From a virus: a stretch of DNA of 41,352 bases. A model generated the notes under the pieces. It saw only the letters and a list, made by a program, of their open reading frames with translations. It did no database searches and had not been told where the DNA came from. The position numbers were made by a program, and so were the translations under genes. Location: positions 1-41,352 of the IMG/VR virus record IMGVR_UViG_3300036846_000718; one strand, written 5' to 3'. Shown here piece by piece: positions 16,714 through 25,102 of the stretch (within the stretch, counting starts at the first letter, position 1; the number at the start of each line of letters is the position of its first letter).

Positions 16714-16916
16714 TCAAACGCCGCCAGGGAATAACCCGGGCGCCCTCCGCGCTGCACCTGGGCCAACCGGCGCTCCCATTCCTGGCGGCCCTTGATGATC
16801 GCCGGCAGGTCCGACATGACCACGCGCCGGCCGTTGAAAGTAACGTCCTTGCCGGCCAGCACGTCCGCTTCGGCTTGCAGGTATTTATCCAGCATGTCCT
16901 GGGGATTCAAAGCCAT
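16710..16916 (-). CDS. Head-tail joining protein gpW
   Basis: 68 residues, same size as lambda gpW. Long first helix with Y-L-Q-A-E-A-D-V-L-A-G-K and G-R-R-V-x-x-S-D-L-P-x-I-x-x-G-R, typical of the family. It lies between terminase large subunit and portal exactly as in lambda, overlapping both. Confidence 0.9.
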   Translation of the reverse strand: MALNPQDMLDKYLQAEADVLAGKDVTFNGRRVVMSDLPAIIKGRQEWERRLAQVQRGGRPGYSLAAFD

Positions 16917-18964
16917 GCGTTCGCTCCTGTTTCAATCCAGCCGCCTGCGGCTGGCTGGTGGTCTGGTTGAGGTTGGATCGCCGCCGGGGCCTGCTCAGGC
17001 TCCGGTTCGGCGTGCGGGGCTTCTAGCGCCAAGGTTTCGTCCACTTCGTCCGGCTCGTCGTGTTCTTCCAGCACCTCCCAAACACCGGTCGCCGGGTTGA
17101 GGGTGGCCAGATACTCAAGGTCGAGGCCGAATTTCTCTTGGCTGATACGTAGCGCTGCCAGGGCGTACACAAAGCAGTCGAGCGCCTCGTTTCGCTTCTT
17201 GCTGGCATCCCAGCGAAGCACGCGGCGCCCTCGGGCCATGATCCATTTTTTGGTTTCGCTGGTGAGCTGCTTCAGCTCGTCGCCGTCGCAAATCAGGTCG
17301 TCCGCCGGGAAGTGAATCAGCCCGGGTACGGGACGCTCGCCGTCCGGCTGGATTTTGAGGCGGTTGTAAATCACCTCTTTGGCGTTGTCGGTACCGACTT
17401 CGGTTAGGTAGGTCTTTGACTTCTTTTCCTTACGCCGTGGGAAGCTGGCAATCGGCTTGCCGTAGGTACTGGCTCCGAAAATCGGAATCACCCAATGCAC
17501 GCCATGCTTACGACTTTCAGCCCGCACAGCGTCGGAGTGGTGGCCGCCGGAGTCCCAGCACCAACGCTCGACCCGCATCATTGCGCCGCCTAACCGCTTG
17601 TACGTGCGGTGCAACTCGCGCCCTACTTTGCGCTTAAGTACCGCGCTGTCCGGGTCGCCGTACAGAATCTTGCGATCAATCAACCACGCTTCTTCGCCAG
17701 CCCCCCAACCCCACACCCGCAGTTCGTAACGGTCGTCTTGGGTGTCGATTGAGCCAGTCAGCACCACCACGCGCGGCGGCACCTGCGCGGCGTAAACCTC
17801 GCGCCGAGCGTGCAGCAACTCCCAATCGACCTTCTCGGTCTGGTCTTCTTCCCACGTCTCACCCAACGTGGTGTTGGTAAACGTCTTGAGCTTGCCACGG
17901 TCCTTACCGGCCTTGACTCGCTCGTCAGCGATCTTTACCCAGGTAGTAAACGTCGAGTAGACCGTCCAGATATGAAACGTGAGACGGCGCGGCGTGCGCA
18001 TCGGCGCATCGTCCGCTTCAAACCACTCAATGCTGTCGCGCGTCCAAATGCCGGTTTTCTCGCAGATGTAGCGGCCAGAACGTGACGCCTCGATCATTTC
18101 ATGGTGTTCAAACGTGCAACCGTGACCCGACTCGCACAGATACCAGGCCTTGACGACTTCGCCGCGCTCATCCTTCAGCCACTTGATGCCAAACGATTCA
18201 TCCGGCCCGCCCCACTTCAGCGTCTGCTCAGTGCGGCAATGCGGGCAACGAATGTGAAAGCGCATCAGGTAGGCTGATTCTTCGGCCGCCCGGGTAATCT
18301 GGCAGGTGCCGGCAAGCTTCGGCGTAGAGCCGCGAATAGACTTCGGGTAGGTCGCCCCTTCCAGGCGCTTGTCACCCAAGAACGTCGGCGAGCCTTCGCC
18401 GTCGATATCCTCGTCAAAGTTTGACAGCTCGTCATAGCCGACTTCGTCCGGGCTTTTCTCCCGGTAGTTACCGCCGGCCGTACCACCCAGCCACCAAAGC
18501 ACCTTGCGGTTTTCGAACACTTTGGATTCTTGGGTGTTGTCGCCGTGTTTCTTTCCGCACCAGGGCGCCAACGCCTTGATCACCGGCACGTCACGAATCA
18601 TCGGATCGACGTGCTTTTTCATGATGTCTTTAGCGTCGTCGTCGGTCGGACTCCACATACAAACGCTGCGTTTCTTGTGTTCGATCTTGTAGGCGATGTT
18701 CGCCACAAGCATTTTGGTATAGCCAACCCGCGCCGACTTCAGCAGGTTCAGTTCTTCAATCAGGTCGTTGCCCATTGCGTTGAGCAAGGGCACTTGAAAG
18801 GCCTCGGTTGTCCACTTGCCTTCGCCGTAGGACGATTCCGAAGACATATAGAAATACTTGTCGGCCCACTCAACGGCCGTCAGGGGAGCATCTTTCTTAA
18901 GGCTTTTCAGCCCGCGCCGGACAGCGTCAACCAGTGGCCTCATCCACGGTGGCGATGTACTCAT
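16907..18964 (-). CDS. Terminase large subunit (lambda gpA family)
   Basis: 685 residues. Shows an early W-A-D-K-Y-F-Y-M-S-S-E-S-S family opening, an ATPase segment with K-S-A-R-V-G-Y-T-K, D-E-L-S-N-F-D-E-D, a Cys-containing R-C-P-H-C-R-T-E-Q block, and the nuclease region with G-S-I-D-T-Q-D-D-R and W-G-W-G. It cuts and packages DNA. Lambda-type terminases act at cos sites, so this phage probably has cohesive ends. Confidence 0.95.
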   Translation of the reverse strand: MSTSPPWMRPLVDAVRRGLKSLKKDAPLTAVEWADKYFYMSSESSYGEGKWTTEAFQVPLLNAMGNDLIEELNLLKSARVGYTKMLVANIAYKIEHKKRSVCMWSPTDDDAKDIMKKHVDPMIRDVPVIKALAPWCGKKHGDNTQESKVFENRKVLWWLGGTAGGNYREKSPDEVGYDELSNFDEDIDGEGSPTFLGDKRLEGATYPKSIRGSTPKLAGTCQITRAAEESAYLMRFHIRCPHCRTEQTLKWGGPDESFGIKWLKDERGEVVKAWYLCESGHGCTFEHHEMIEASRSGRYICEKTGIWTRDSIEWFEADDAPMRTPRRLTFHIWTVYSTFTTWVKIADERVKAGKDRGKLKTFTNTTLGETWEEDQTEKVDWELLHARREVYAAQVPPRVVVLTGSIDTQDDRYELRVWGWGAGEEAWLIDRKILYGDPDSAVLKRKVGRELHRTYKRLGGAMMRVERWCWDSGGHHSDAVRAESRKHGVHWVIPIFGASTYGKPIASFPRRKEKKSKTYLTEVGTDNAKEVIYNRLKIQPDGERPVPGLIHFPADDLICDGDELKQLTSETKKWIMARGRRVLRWDASKKRNEALDCFVYALAALRISQEKFGLDLEYLATLNPATGVWEVLEEHDEPDEVDETLALEAPHAEPEPEQAPAAIQPQPDHQPAAGGWIETGANAWL

Positions 18965-19478
18965 CTAAAAGCTCCGGTATGCGGTCAGCCAACCCAACAG
19001 CAGCGTTACGCGTAACGGCAATTTCGGTTTCGACGGCGTCGAGGTGACGCACGGCAATATCGGGGTGCTTGCGCTTCACGCTTTTAGGAATGGTGTTCAG
19101 GGTTGAGGCCAACTGCGCCGACAGGCTGGACAGCGCAAAGATCATGAAACCGACCGGGACAAGCTCCTTATCGCCGATCTTGTTTTTGCGCGCCTGGGCG
19201 TCGGCTTGCTCTCGGGTCAAGCGCAGGCGCTCGCAATCAATTTTGTAGCCAATCAGCGGATCGACTTCACTGGCCCCGGGTTGCTGCTTTCCGGTCTGGT
19301 GTTGCAGTCGGTTATCCAGCACCGAACGGACGTCATAAAACGACTCTCGGCCGATCTTCGCGACCGCCGGGACGTCCCATTTATCAAAGGCCTGCACTGA
19401 AATTCCGAGACTGTCGGCCATGTTCTTCTTGTTCAGCCATCCCGGCTGACGCGTGATGGTGGTGATCTTCGAAGACAT
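18927..19478 (-). CDS. Terminase small subunit (Nu1-like)
   Basis: About 183 residues from the ATG at 19478; an in-frame ATG at 19508 has no ribosome binding site. N-terminal winged-helix with N-K-K-N-M-A-D-S-L-G-I-S-V-Q-A-F-D-K-W, the Nu1/DUF1441 pattern, then a charged coiled-coil and helical dimer or A-binding part. It recognises cos DNA and loads the large subunit, whose start it overlaps by 38 bases. Confidence 0.88.
   Translation of the reverse strand: MSSKITTITRQPGWLNKKNMADSLGISVQAFDKWDVPAVAKIGRESFYDVRSVLDNRLQHQTGKQQPGASEVDPLIGYKIDCERLRLTREQADAQARKNKIGDKELVPVGFMIFALSSLSAQLASTLNTIPKSVKRKHPDIAVRHLDAVETEIAVTRNAAVGLADRIPELLDEYIATVDEATG
19004..19017. repeat. Palindrome CGTTACGCGTAACG
   Basis: Exact copy, in the small terminase gene near its end. 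Confidence 0.9.
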
Positions 19479-19508
19479 AACAACAACCAACCTTTGGAAA
19501 AGGGTCAT

Positions 19509-19659
19509 ACATAGCGATGAGGCGGGGCCCGAATTACCCCCTTAGGGGGTGGGGTCCGGGAGTACCTTTTGCTTTTTGCCCGGGGGCCGCCTGTCAACCC
19601 CAAAAACCAACGAAAACGACGAAAAACGGCACTTTTTCACCCTTTTTCCTCCTTTTCGC
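19509..19659. other. Candidate cos region
   Basis: Gene-free 151 bp directly upstream of the small terminase gene, where cos lies in lambda-type phages. It contains the inverted repeat ACCCCC-TTA-GGGGGT at 19536-19550 and a second G/C block near 19579, followed by AT-rich direct-repeat-like sequence. The exact nick positions cannot be read from sequence alone. Confidence 0.45.
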
Positions 19660-20400
19660 TCAAGGTTTGGCCGATGCGATGGCAGCAGCCCAGGCCGCCG
19701 AGAACTCGCCGGCGTAGTTGGCTTGCACGATGTTCCCCGCGATCTTGAAGAACGGGAAAATGGTGCGATATCGCGGCGCCGAGTCGCTGAAGACAAAGAC
19801 AGGCCGAACCGCGTCACCCATGCCCATTGTCTTGCGCTCCCACACGCCCTGGGTTCCGCCAACGTCGCCGGAAAAGAACCGGTGCGCGTTGCCTTTGCGC
19901 TTGCTTCGGGCGCTTTCGGTCGCGTTGGCCTGATAGCCTCCAGCCGACTCAGCAGCACCCAGCCCCGACAGGATCTTCAACATCGTGCCGCGCGACACGT
20001 TGCCGTACTGGTTCATGAAAGGGGCAGTTGGCACTGCGTACTGGCCGCTGCGCATGATCCCGCGTGCAATCAGCGCCTTCTCAAACCGCTTATGCGGCCG
20101 AAGCCCGCCGCTAACGGCTTGCTGTAGGTAGGTGTCGGCCGGAATGCCGGACGCCCATGAATCCTTGAAATAGACCTTGGCGTCTTTGGTCTTGGTGGCC
20201 ATCGTCACGAACAGGCTGTTAAGCGTGGTCGGAGTCGGCCTATCAAGGCGTTGTTTCATCACCGTGATAGTGCCCTTCTTGACCCGTTGGGCCAGGCGGG
20301 TCTTGGTCAGGGCAAGAACAAAGGGGAGGTGCTTATGCTCCAACTCTTGCAGGGCCTTGGTGACAGGGGCCGCATCAAGCGATAGATCCACCTTAAACAT
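19660..20400 (-). CDS. Phage structural/morphogenesis protein of unknown role
   Basis: 246 residues from the ATG at 20400, chosen for the GGAGG just upstream. Basic, helical N-terminus with L-A-L-T-K-T-R-L-A-Q-R-V-K, then Gly-rich sequence and a C-terminal helical segment. In lambda-like phages a tail completion (gpZ-like) or connector gene may look like this, but its location before terminase is unusual. Part of the late operon. Confidence 0.6.
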   Translation of the reverse strand: MFKVDLSLDAAPVTKALQELEHKHLPFVLALTKTRLAQRVKKGTITVMKQRLDRPTPTTLNSLFVTMATKTKDAKVYFKDSWASGIPADTYLQQAVSGGLRPHKRFEKALIARGIMRSGQYAVPTAPFMNQYGNVSRGTMLKILSGLGAAESAGGYQANATESARSKRKGNAHRFFSGDVGGTQGVWERKTMGMGDAVRPVFVFSDSAPRYRTIFPFFKIAGNIVQANYAGEFSAAWAAAIASAKP

Positions 20401-20513
20401 GCGACCTCCCATCGAGTAATTGAGCCGGTTACGCCTCCGGCGCCCTGGCTAAAGGGCCGCACTAGATAGGCACATAGGGCCGCTTTCGGGGTCAGCAGCT
20501 ACTGACGCACTCC

Positions 20514-20538
20514 GGGCCCGATATTCTCTCGTCGGGCC
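20514..20538. other. Inverted repeat in 20401-20619 gap
   Basis: GGCCCGA (20515-20521) and TCGGGCC (20532-20538) form a perfect 7-bp hairpin with 10-base loop. A smaller GC hairpin followed by seven T (20551-20571) reads on the plus strand. The 219-bp gap holds no convincing gene. Confidence 0.4.
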
Positions 20539-20619
20539 AAGCGATCCCCAGCGCCGTGGCGCCGTTTTTTTCGAAGGGATTATTCGTCTCTTTACGGCCG
20601 AGAAAGCCAAGGGGCTACT

Positions 20620-20802
20620 TCATGACTGACCGTCCTTCAGGGCCAGCTCTGCACCCGCCAAACAGAAGCCAATCATTGCGAATTCAGAGCGTTCAGCGGC
20701 CGCAATAACCTCAGACCTGGCGCGCTCGACCTCAGCTTGAGCTTCTGGCGGAAGTTCACTAACCATGCCTTTCAGCTGGTAATACTCAGCACGCGTACCC
20801 AT
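20620..20802 (-). CDS. Small acidic protein of unknown function
   Basis: 60 residues, mostly helical (S-E-L-P-P-E-A-Q-A-E-V-E-R-A-R-S-E-V), with one Cys. It starts right at the stop of the membrane-protein gene upstream, so the two are probably co-translated. Seen as a small co-transcribed gene in the late leader of the head operon; function unknown. Confidence 0.55.
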   Translation of the reverse strand: MGTRAEYYQLKGMVSELPPEAQAEVERARSEVIAAAERSEFAMIGFCLAGAELALKDGQS

Positions 20803-21144
20803 TTAACGGCCCAACCACTCGAAGAAGCCGAACAGATCCAAAGCCTGAAGCGCGACGAGAGACGCCAACGATAGGCCGATAACCCATAGAGGCGGCGGCG
20901 CCAGGCAATAATCTGCGCTTAGAACCGCGCTGCATGCATCAACAGGCAAAAGGGGCCGATGATCAATCGACTCAGGGGTATCCAGCGTTACCGCGATGGG
21001 ATCGACAAAGGTGGCCACCTCATTACGCGCTGCGCTGTAGAAAATCACCGTGCGCTCAACCTCGGAAACCACGCGGGCAGCCGTCACCCGGTGCAGGTTG
21101 CCGACTCGATCCACAATACGAAACACGACTTCAGACTCACTCAT
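20803..21144 (-). CDS. Protein with one C-terminal membrane segment
   Basis: 113 residues. First ~75 residues soluble and beta-rich with several D/E; residues ~83-105 are hydrophobic (W-V-I-G-L-S-L-A-S-L-V-A-L) and end in a short charged tail. C-tail anchoring next to the holin makes a role in lysis timing possible, but nothing shows it directly. Confidence 0.6.
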   Translation of the reverse strand: MSESEVVFRIVDRVGNLHRVTAARVVSEVERTVIFYSAARNEVATFVDPIAVTLDTPESIDHRPLLPVDACSAVLSADYCLAPPPLWVIGLSLASLVALQALDLFGFFEWLGR

Positions 21145-21265
21145 TTAAACCCCTCGTTATGCGTAACGGCCGACACCTGACAGGCTTCCGACTCTCGACA
21201 ATCCAAGTTCCCCGCGACGACATAAGCCAGCAGGACCATCCACAACATCAGTACCGGGCGCGGCC

Positions 21266-21595
21266 TCAACCCAAGTCCGCCTTTTTTTCTGCCCAGCGCT
21301 TGCCGAACTGGCGGACATACTCGATGCCGAGGGCACCGACAAAGCCAGACGTGGCCAGAGCCCAGCCATAACTGAAATTGAATTCACGCACCGTCAGGCC
21401 GACCGAAAGCACAATCAGCGAGCCAATCGAAGCCTCCAGAAACTTGCGCCAGTTGCTGGTTTCTTTTCCGTCGTACTGAATCCGCAGCCATGCCAGAACG
21501 AACGCCAGGCCCATGGCCAAGCCGTTTTCCTTGAGAGCCATCAGCAACAGCACCAAAAATGTCGGATCTTTATCGGGAGGGAGCATGTTAGGCAT
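21266..21595 (-). CDS. Holin
   Basis: 109 residues from the ATG at 21595. Three hydrophobic segments (about 12-36, 53-68 and 74-94) and a charged C-terminus rich in K and E match class I phage holins. It forms the inner-membrane lesion that frees the endolysin. First gene after the late promoter and its terminator; an in-frame Met at residue 4 (21586) offers a possible second start, as in dual-start holins. Confidence 0.8.
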   Translation of the reverse strand: MPNMLPPDKDPTFLVLLLMALKENGLAMGLAFVLAWLRIQYDGKETSNWRKFLEASIGSLIVLSVGLTVREFNFSYGWALATSGFVGALGIEYVRQFGKRWAEKKADLG

Positions 21596-21630
21596 CTCTG
21601 TTTTCTCCCGAAGTCCGGGGGGATAGGCAT

Positions 21631-21661
21631 AAAAAAACCCCCGACCTGTGAGGGCCGAGGG
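21631..21661 (-). terminator. tR'-like terminator between late promoter and holin
   Basis: On the minus strand an imperfect GC stem (CCC-CGGCC against GGTCG-GGG) with a loop of about 5 and then seven T. It lies 50-80 bases after the predicted late start, so the default product is a short leader RNA unless transcription is made resistant by the Q-like protein. Confidence 0.8.
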
Positions 21662-21717
21662 CTGAATGAACTGTGTCGCATGGGCATCGTGGCCGGAACA
21701 ACACCACAATGCCGTGA

Positions 21718-21746
21718 AAGATAGGGAAAGCTGCCAACCCTGTCAA
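21718..21746 (-). promoter_or_regulatory. Late promoter (pR'-like)
   Basis: TTGACA (perfect -35, 21741-21746) and TATCTT (-10, 21718-21723), 17 bases apart, reading towards the holin. The predicted start is near 21711. Operator-like half-sites end 8 bases upstream of the -35. Confidence 0.8.
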
Positions 21747-21753
21747 GTATTGC

Positions 21754-21778
21754 GTGTAAATTAACACTAATCGTGTAA
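21754..21778. promoter_or_regulatory. Composite repressor operator next to late promoter
   Basis: Two overlapping inverted pairs: GTGTAA-AT-TAACAC (21754-21767) and TAACAC-TAATC-GTGTAA (21762-21778). The second has the same 6-5-6 shape as the operators around the repressor gene. The same composite occurs upstream of rep (38508-38532). Centred about 50-60 bases upstream of the late start. Confidence 0.65.
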
Positions 21779-21817
21779 AACCCGCGCACTGTCAACCCTT
21801 GGATTTTTGGCTGCGCC

Positions 21818-22255
21818 TCACAGCTCCAGGGCGATCTCCGACCGCGCCAAAAGGCACCGCGACTCTCGCGCCCAAGTGCCCCCGCAGCCCCGTGGCAAAG
21901 GCTTCTGACAGTTCTTACACATCCGCCCGTCCAGCTTACCGCGCTGCTTTTCCAACAACCGGTTGTCGTTTCGCAGCAGCGTCAAAAGGTACTCGGTTGC
22001 GGTATATGGAATCCCTTTAGAGCCCCGCGCTGCCTGGCCTTCAGCCAACATAGCCCGCTCAGCTGGGCCAATTTTCAGTTCGAACACCTCAACACCGGCC
22101 GCTTTTTCGCGTTCGCGCTGCTCCCTTTTGCGTATCGCCTCGGGGCTCAGTTCGTTTTCATCATCGCTGTGACCCGTCACAGCCGGCGCCACGGATTGAC
22201 CAGGCCCGATGCCCGGCCCCTCACCGATTACCAAAAGTTGATCCGGCATGATCAT
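21818..22255 (-). CDS. Unknown protein with Cys-rich end
   Basis: 145 residues from an ATG preceded by AGAGG. Residues ~35-60 are a highly charged helix (K-R-E-Q-R-E-R-E-K); the middle resembles a short DNA- or protein-binding domain (P-Y-T-A-T-E-Y-L-L-T-L-L); the end has C-K-N-C ... C-G ... C, a likely metal site. Last gene of the early operon after the recombinase. Possibly regulatory; unproven. Confidence 0.65.
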   Translation of the reverse strand: MIMPDQLLVIGEGPGIGPGQSVAPAVTGHSDDENELSPEAIRKREQREREKAAGVEVFELKIGPAERAMLAEGQAARGSKGIPYTATEYLLTLLRNDNRLLEKQRGKLDGRMCKNCQKPLPRGCGGTWARESRCLLARSEIALEL

Positions 22256-22293
22256 TTAAAATCCTCTTATATAATTAATTTTGCTTTGGGGCT

Positions 22294-23562
22294 CTAAGCC
22301 AGCCAGCCCGCAGGGTCCAGCGCAGTGGGCTTAACGGCGCGTCTTGCTCCTGTCTTGTCCTGCAACGCGTCAAAACCCTGCGCGTTGAGCCATTCGTGCC
22401 AGCGCTCCAGGGCATCGCGCTTAATGTCCTCGCCTCGGTCTTGAAAGTAGGTCGCCTCCAGATCGCTCAAGGAATGGTTGAGCAACAGCTTGACCACCAG
22501 GCTATCCACGCGAAACTTGGCCCAGCAGGTCCGCGCCAGTTTGCGCAGGTCGTGACTGGTCCAATCGCCGGCACCGTAGCGAGTGAAGACGGCGAACGCC
22601 TGACTACGGGACATGGGCCGGCCGGCACGCGTACTGGATGGGAACAGGTAGGCCCCGTCATACCCCCGCGCCTTCTGGCTTTCTCGGTACCGATCAAGAA
22701 AGGCCACGGCCGCCGGTGTCAGCGGTAGTAGGTGGTCGCGTTTCGACTTGGTATCAGCCCCAGGAATAAACCACTCCCCTTCCTGCAGGTGGACGTTCTT
22801 CCATTTGGCCAGGCGGGTTTCAGTGATGCGCGTACCATGGGCCAGCATCAGCATCATTAAGGCTATGCCCGCTGGATCAGCCTGGAACGCCTCAGCCCAA
22901 TCAGCCAGCAGATCCACCACGACGACATGACGAAGGCGCGCACCCTTGGGCCGGATCTTGACCTTGGTGAAGTTGCCGAAGGTCACACCGGCCATGGGGT
23001 TGACGGTGATTTTCTTCAGGACCAAAGCCCGCGCAAACACCACCTTCAATACGTCCAGGGCTGACTTGGCATAACCCAGGCTGTATTCCTCTTGCATATG
23101 CCAAACCAAATGGCGGTCGAGCGTATCGCGGTTGAGTTTGCACAGCGCCAGTTCGTCCAGGGCGGGCAGCAACTGGCGATTGATTACCGACATCGAGGAC
23201 GCCCGGCGATCCTTGGATAACCCCCTATCAGCCTTTAGGCGGTCGACGTACCAGCGCAGCACCTGGCCAACAGACTCCCAGCCATCCACGGTGGCCACGG
23301 CCGCCGGATCAGCCATTAACCGCGTCATCACCACCGGCACGCTCTCAAGCATCAGCTTGGCCGGCACTTCGGGCCAGTTCGCCGCTTTCCTCCACTTGCC
23401 GCCCTTGTCATAGCGGATCAGGTACCAGCTGCCCTTACTACGGTCGTTACGGTAACGAAAGCGCAGCGGGTGCCGTGGGTCGTTCAGCTCGCCTATGGAA
23501 AGGTCGGCCGCATGCCTCTTAATAGCGGAATCGGAGAGCGGGGCAGTGAGGGTTTTAGCCAT
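22294..23562 (-). CDS. Tyrosine recombinase
   Basis: About 423 residues from the ATG at 23562; a longer frame to 23784 would run into the next gene. The catalytic set is complete: Arg245 (H-G-T-R), a Lys in the beta hairpin (near 272-274), H337-x-x-R340, His363 and nucleophile Tyr372 (T-Y-F). The N-terminal part looks like the SAM-like core-binding domain with an extra arm-binding head. In an ordinary temperate phage this would be the integrase. Here, next to plasmid replication and partition genes, it could also resolve dimers like P1 Cre. It lies inside the early operon in the same direction. Confidence 0.9.
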   Translation of the reverse strand: MAKTLTAPLSDSAIKRHAADLSIGELNDPRHPLRFRYRNDRSKGSWYLIRYDKGGKWRKAANWPEVPAKLMLESVPVVMTRLMADPAAVATVDGWESVGQVLRWYVDRLKADRGLSKDRRASSMSVINRQLLPALDELALCKLNRDTLDRHLVWHMQEEYSLGYAKSALDVLKVVFARALVLKKITVNPMAGVTFGNFTKVKIRPKGARLRHVVVVDLLADWAEAFQADPAGIALMMLMLAHGTRITETRLAKWKNVHLQEGEWFIPGADTKSKRDHLLPLTPAAVAFLDRYRESQKARGYDGAYLFPSSTRAGRPMSRSQAFAVFTRYGAGDWTSHDLRKLARTCWAKFRVDSLVVKLLLNHSLSDLEATYFQDRGEDIKRDALERWHEWLNAQGFDALQDKTGARRAVKPTALDPAGWLA

Positions 23563-23584
23563 GGTGCGGGCCTCAGTAGCGCGC

Positions 23585-23682
23585 GACGTGGTGCCAGCGC
23601 GCGCGTATCGTCTTTTTTCAGGCAAAGCACGGCCGTAGTAGGGCAATGCCTTGCAAAATTTGGGTGTGGTTGACGTGGTACC
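23585..23682. repeat. Direct repeats upstream of recombinase (candidate arm sites)
   Basis: GACGTGGTGCC at 23585-23595 and GACGTGGTACC at 23672-23682, the same orientation, 10 of 11 bases equal, in the gene-free stretch just before the recombinase. They resemble arm-type binding sites, but no core with crossover arms is evident to me. Confidence 0.35.
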
Positions 23683-23711
23683 GAACAGCGGACGCGTTGC
23701 GCGCCCTGGAG

Positions 23712-23990
23712 CTATTGCACGGGTAAGCTGGAGTACCACCAGCGCGTGGCGTGGACGGTTAAGGGCTTTGCGAACATCAGGCAATGCACCCCGGGCGCAC
23801 CCCAGCCCCCGGCGAACTGGAAACCGTCCAGATCCACCCGGGCGCCGATCCTTTCACGCTCGCCCACTTGCAGCTCAGCCGGCAGCGGACCGCGCACAAC
23901 CTCTACATGGATCGCAAAGCCCAGGGCGGCACCCACGGCATAAGGATCAACCCCGTGGAACCCTGCAAAAAGCGGATGAATGTCCATCAT
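23712..23990 (-). CDS. Small unknown protein after Q
   Basis: 92 residues, overlapping the end of the Q-like gene by four bases (ATGA), so it is probably translated with it. Gly-rich and hydrophobic with several His; no membrane segment long enough. I do not recognise the family. Confidence 0.55.
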   Translation of the reverse strand: MMDIHPLFAGFHGVDPYAVGAALGFAIHVEVVRGPLPAELQVGERERIGARVDLDGFQFAGGWGAPGVHCLMFAKPLTVHATRWWYSSLPVQ

Positions 23991-24397
23991 GTCCCCAGCG
24001 CTGTTTCAATGATTGTTTTGGCTTCGGCCAGCCGGCGGCGGTAGGTGCGTAAACTGATACCCAGGGCCAACGCCTTTTCAAATTGACCCATGCCGCGCGG
24101 GTCGTAATCGGCAATACGGCGCCGGCTCGCCACCTGCCACCAGGCCGCGCAACACTCAAGGCGCAACACGTCAGCGCGCATTGGGTCGGCCGCAAACATC
24201 CTCATCACCGCCGCCTCTACCACCACTTCCAGGCTGTCAGCGGGACCACCAGAGGCACCGCCACTGCCGCCAAAGATCAATTCGCCCTTATTGTCGATCA
24301 GCTTGGCCAGCATCGTTTTACCGGTCCCCCGCTGGGCGTCTGGTACAGACCAGCGCGCCCATAATTCCAGGGCGCCGGCTACGTCGCGCTTTGCCAT
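23987..24397 (-). CDS. Late antiterminator, Q-like
   Basis: 136 residues. The start has A-L-E-L-W-A-R-W, the W-x-x-W opening of the phage antitermination Q family, and the C-terminal half is a helix-turn-helix with S-R-R-R-I-A-D-Y, A-L-G-I-S-L-R-T-Y-R-R-R-L-A-E-A. Such proteins load on RNA polymerase at the late promoter and let it pass terminators. Supporting context: a promoter-terminator pair just before the holin (21631-21746). Mid-early operon. Confidence 0.7.
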   Translation of the reverse strand: MAKRDVAGALELWARWSVPDAQRGTGKTMLAKLIDNKGELIFGGSGGASGGPADSLEVVVEAAVMRMFAADPMRADVLRLECCAAWWQVASRRRIADYDPRGMGQFEKALALGISLRTYRRRLAEAKTIIETALGT

Positions 24398-24407
24398 GCC
24401 TCCCCCT

Positions 24408-24623
24408 TTAGCCCCCGAACTCAGGCGCTATTTTGTATCCGTTACGGTGACCCTGTTTGCAGGCCGGGAATTTGAGCCCACTGGTGCAAATCATCTGCCC
24501 CAGGATGCAATCGGAGCGCACACAGGCCCCACAGCCGAGCGAGCGCATTTGTTGCGCTTCGACAATCTTTGCGGGGTCGCCATACGCATAACCGGGCAGC
24601 GCCCGGCTTGCCGACCTAGTCAC
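24408..24623 (-). CDS. Small Cys-rich protein
   Basis: 71 residues. Central C-G-A-C-V-R-S-D-C with two more Cys and a His shortly after suggests a zinc-binding knuckle. It overlaps the upstream gene by eight bases and is 10 bases before Q. Role unknown; small zinc proteins near Q are common in Pseudomonas phages. Confidence 0.6.
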   Translation of the reverse strand: MTRSASRALPGYAYGDPAKIVEAQQMRSLGCGACVRSDCILGQMICTSGLKFPACKQGHRNGYKIAPEFGG

Positions 24624-25080
24624 GGGCCAGCTCCTTCAGGGCGGCACGCACCGTGGGGTTATTGGCCAGGCCCGACAGGCGCACCAGGATCAGCTCAGAC
24701 AGGGCTTCCAGCGGCTCACGCACATGACGGAAACCCGCCTGGCCGTCCGTGACCATCACGTCGCCCAGGCGAATGCTGACGGAACCGGAAGGGCGGCTAT
24801 AGAGGTGCCAGATCACGCCGCCACGGGCGCGGACCTCCTGCGCCTCCTGCTCAGTCAGGCAATGCGTGATAACCATGCCCTCGACCGGCGGCGGCACGTC
24901 CGAAGGCTCGTCAGCGCCGCCCAGGAAGTTGCGCAGCACCTCAAGACGGCGAAGGCCGTAGTCAGCGCTCGGCGTCGCCTGGGCATAGGCGGCAAATTGG
25001 CCTTTGCCCGAAGTGACAAGACGGTCAGCAATGTCGACACGCTCGCTTGGTGTGCCGCCAGATAATGCAATCAGTAACAA
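24616..25080 (-). CDS. Degenerate deoxynucleotide kinase-like protein
   Basis: 154 residues from a TTG start preceded by AAGGGG. The opening L-L-I-A-L-S-G-G looks like the first strand and P-loop of a phage dNMP kinase, but the G-K-[ST] of the loop is missing. The centre has L-T-E-Q-E-A-x-x-V-R-A-R-G-G-V-I-W-H-L, similar to the kinase segment that follows the Asp strand. It is therefore probably not an active kinase. It could have become a structural or regulatory partner of the replication gene next to it. Confidence 0.5.
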   Translation of the reverse strand: MLLIALSGGTPSERVDIADRLVTSGKGQFAAYAQATPSADYGLRRLEVLRNFLGGADEPSDVPPPVEGMVITHCLTEQEAQEVRARGGVIWHLYSRPSGSVSIRLGDVMVTDGQAGFRHVREPLEALSELILVRLSGLANNPTVRAALKELARD

Positions 25081-25102
25081 GGAATTCCCCTTTGACGCGC
25101 CT

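Noticed and set aside
22256-22293. AT-rich gap after the recombinase as attP core
   Set aside because: Only 38 bp, no inverted arms around a core; it works as leader (AGAGG) for the gene 21818-22255.
22294-23562. Protelomerase making a linear plasmid as in VP882 or N15
   Set aside because: Length (423) and the full R-K-HxxR-H-Y set fit an ordinary tyrosine recombinase; no large inverted repeat telomere site is seen and the contig closes as a circle.
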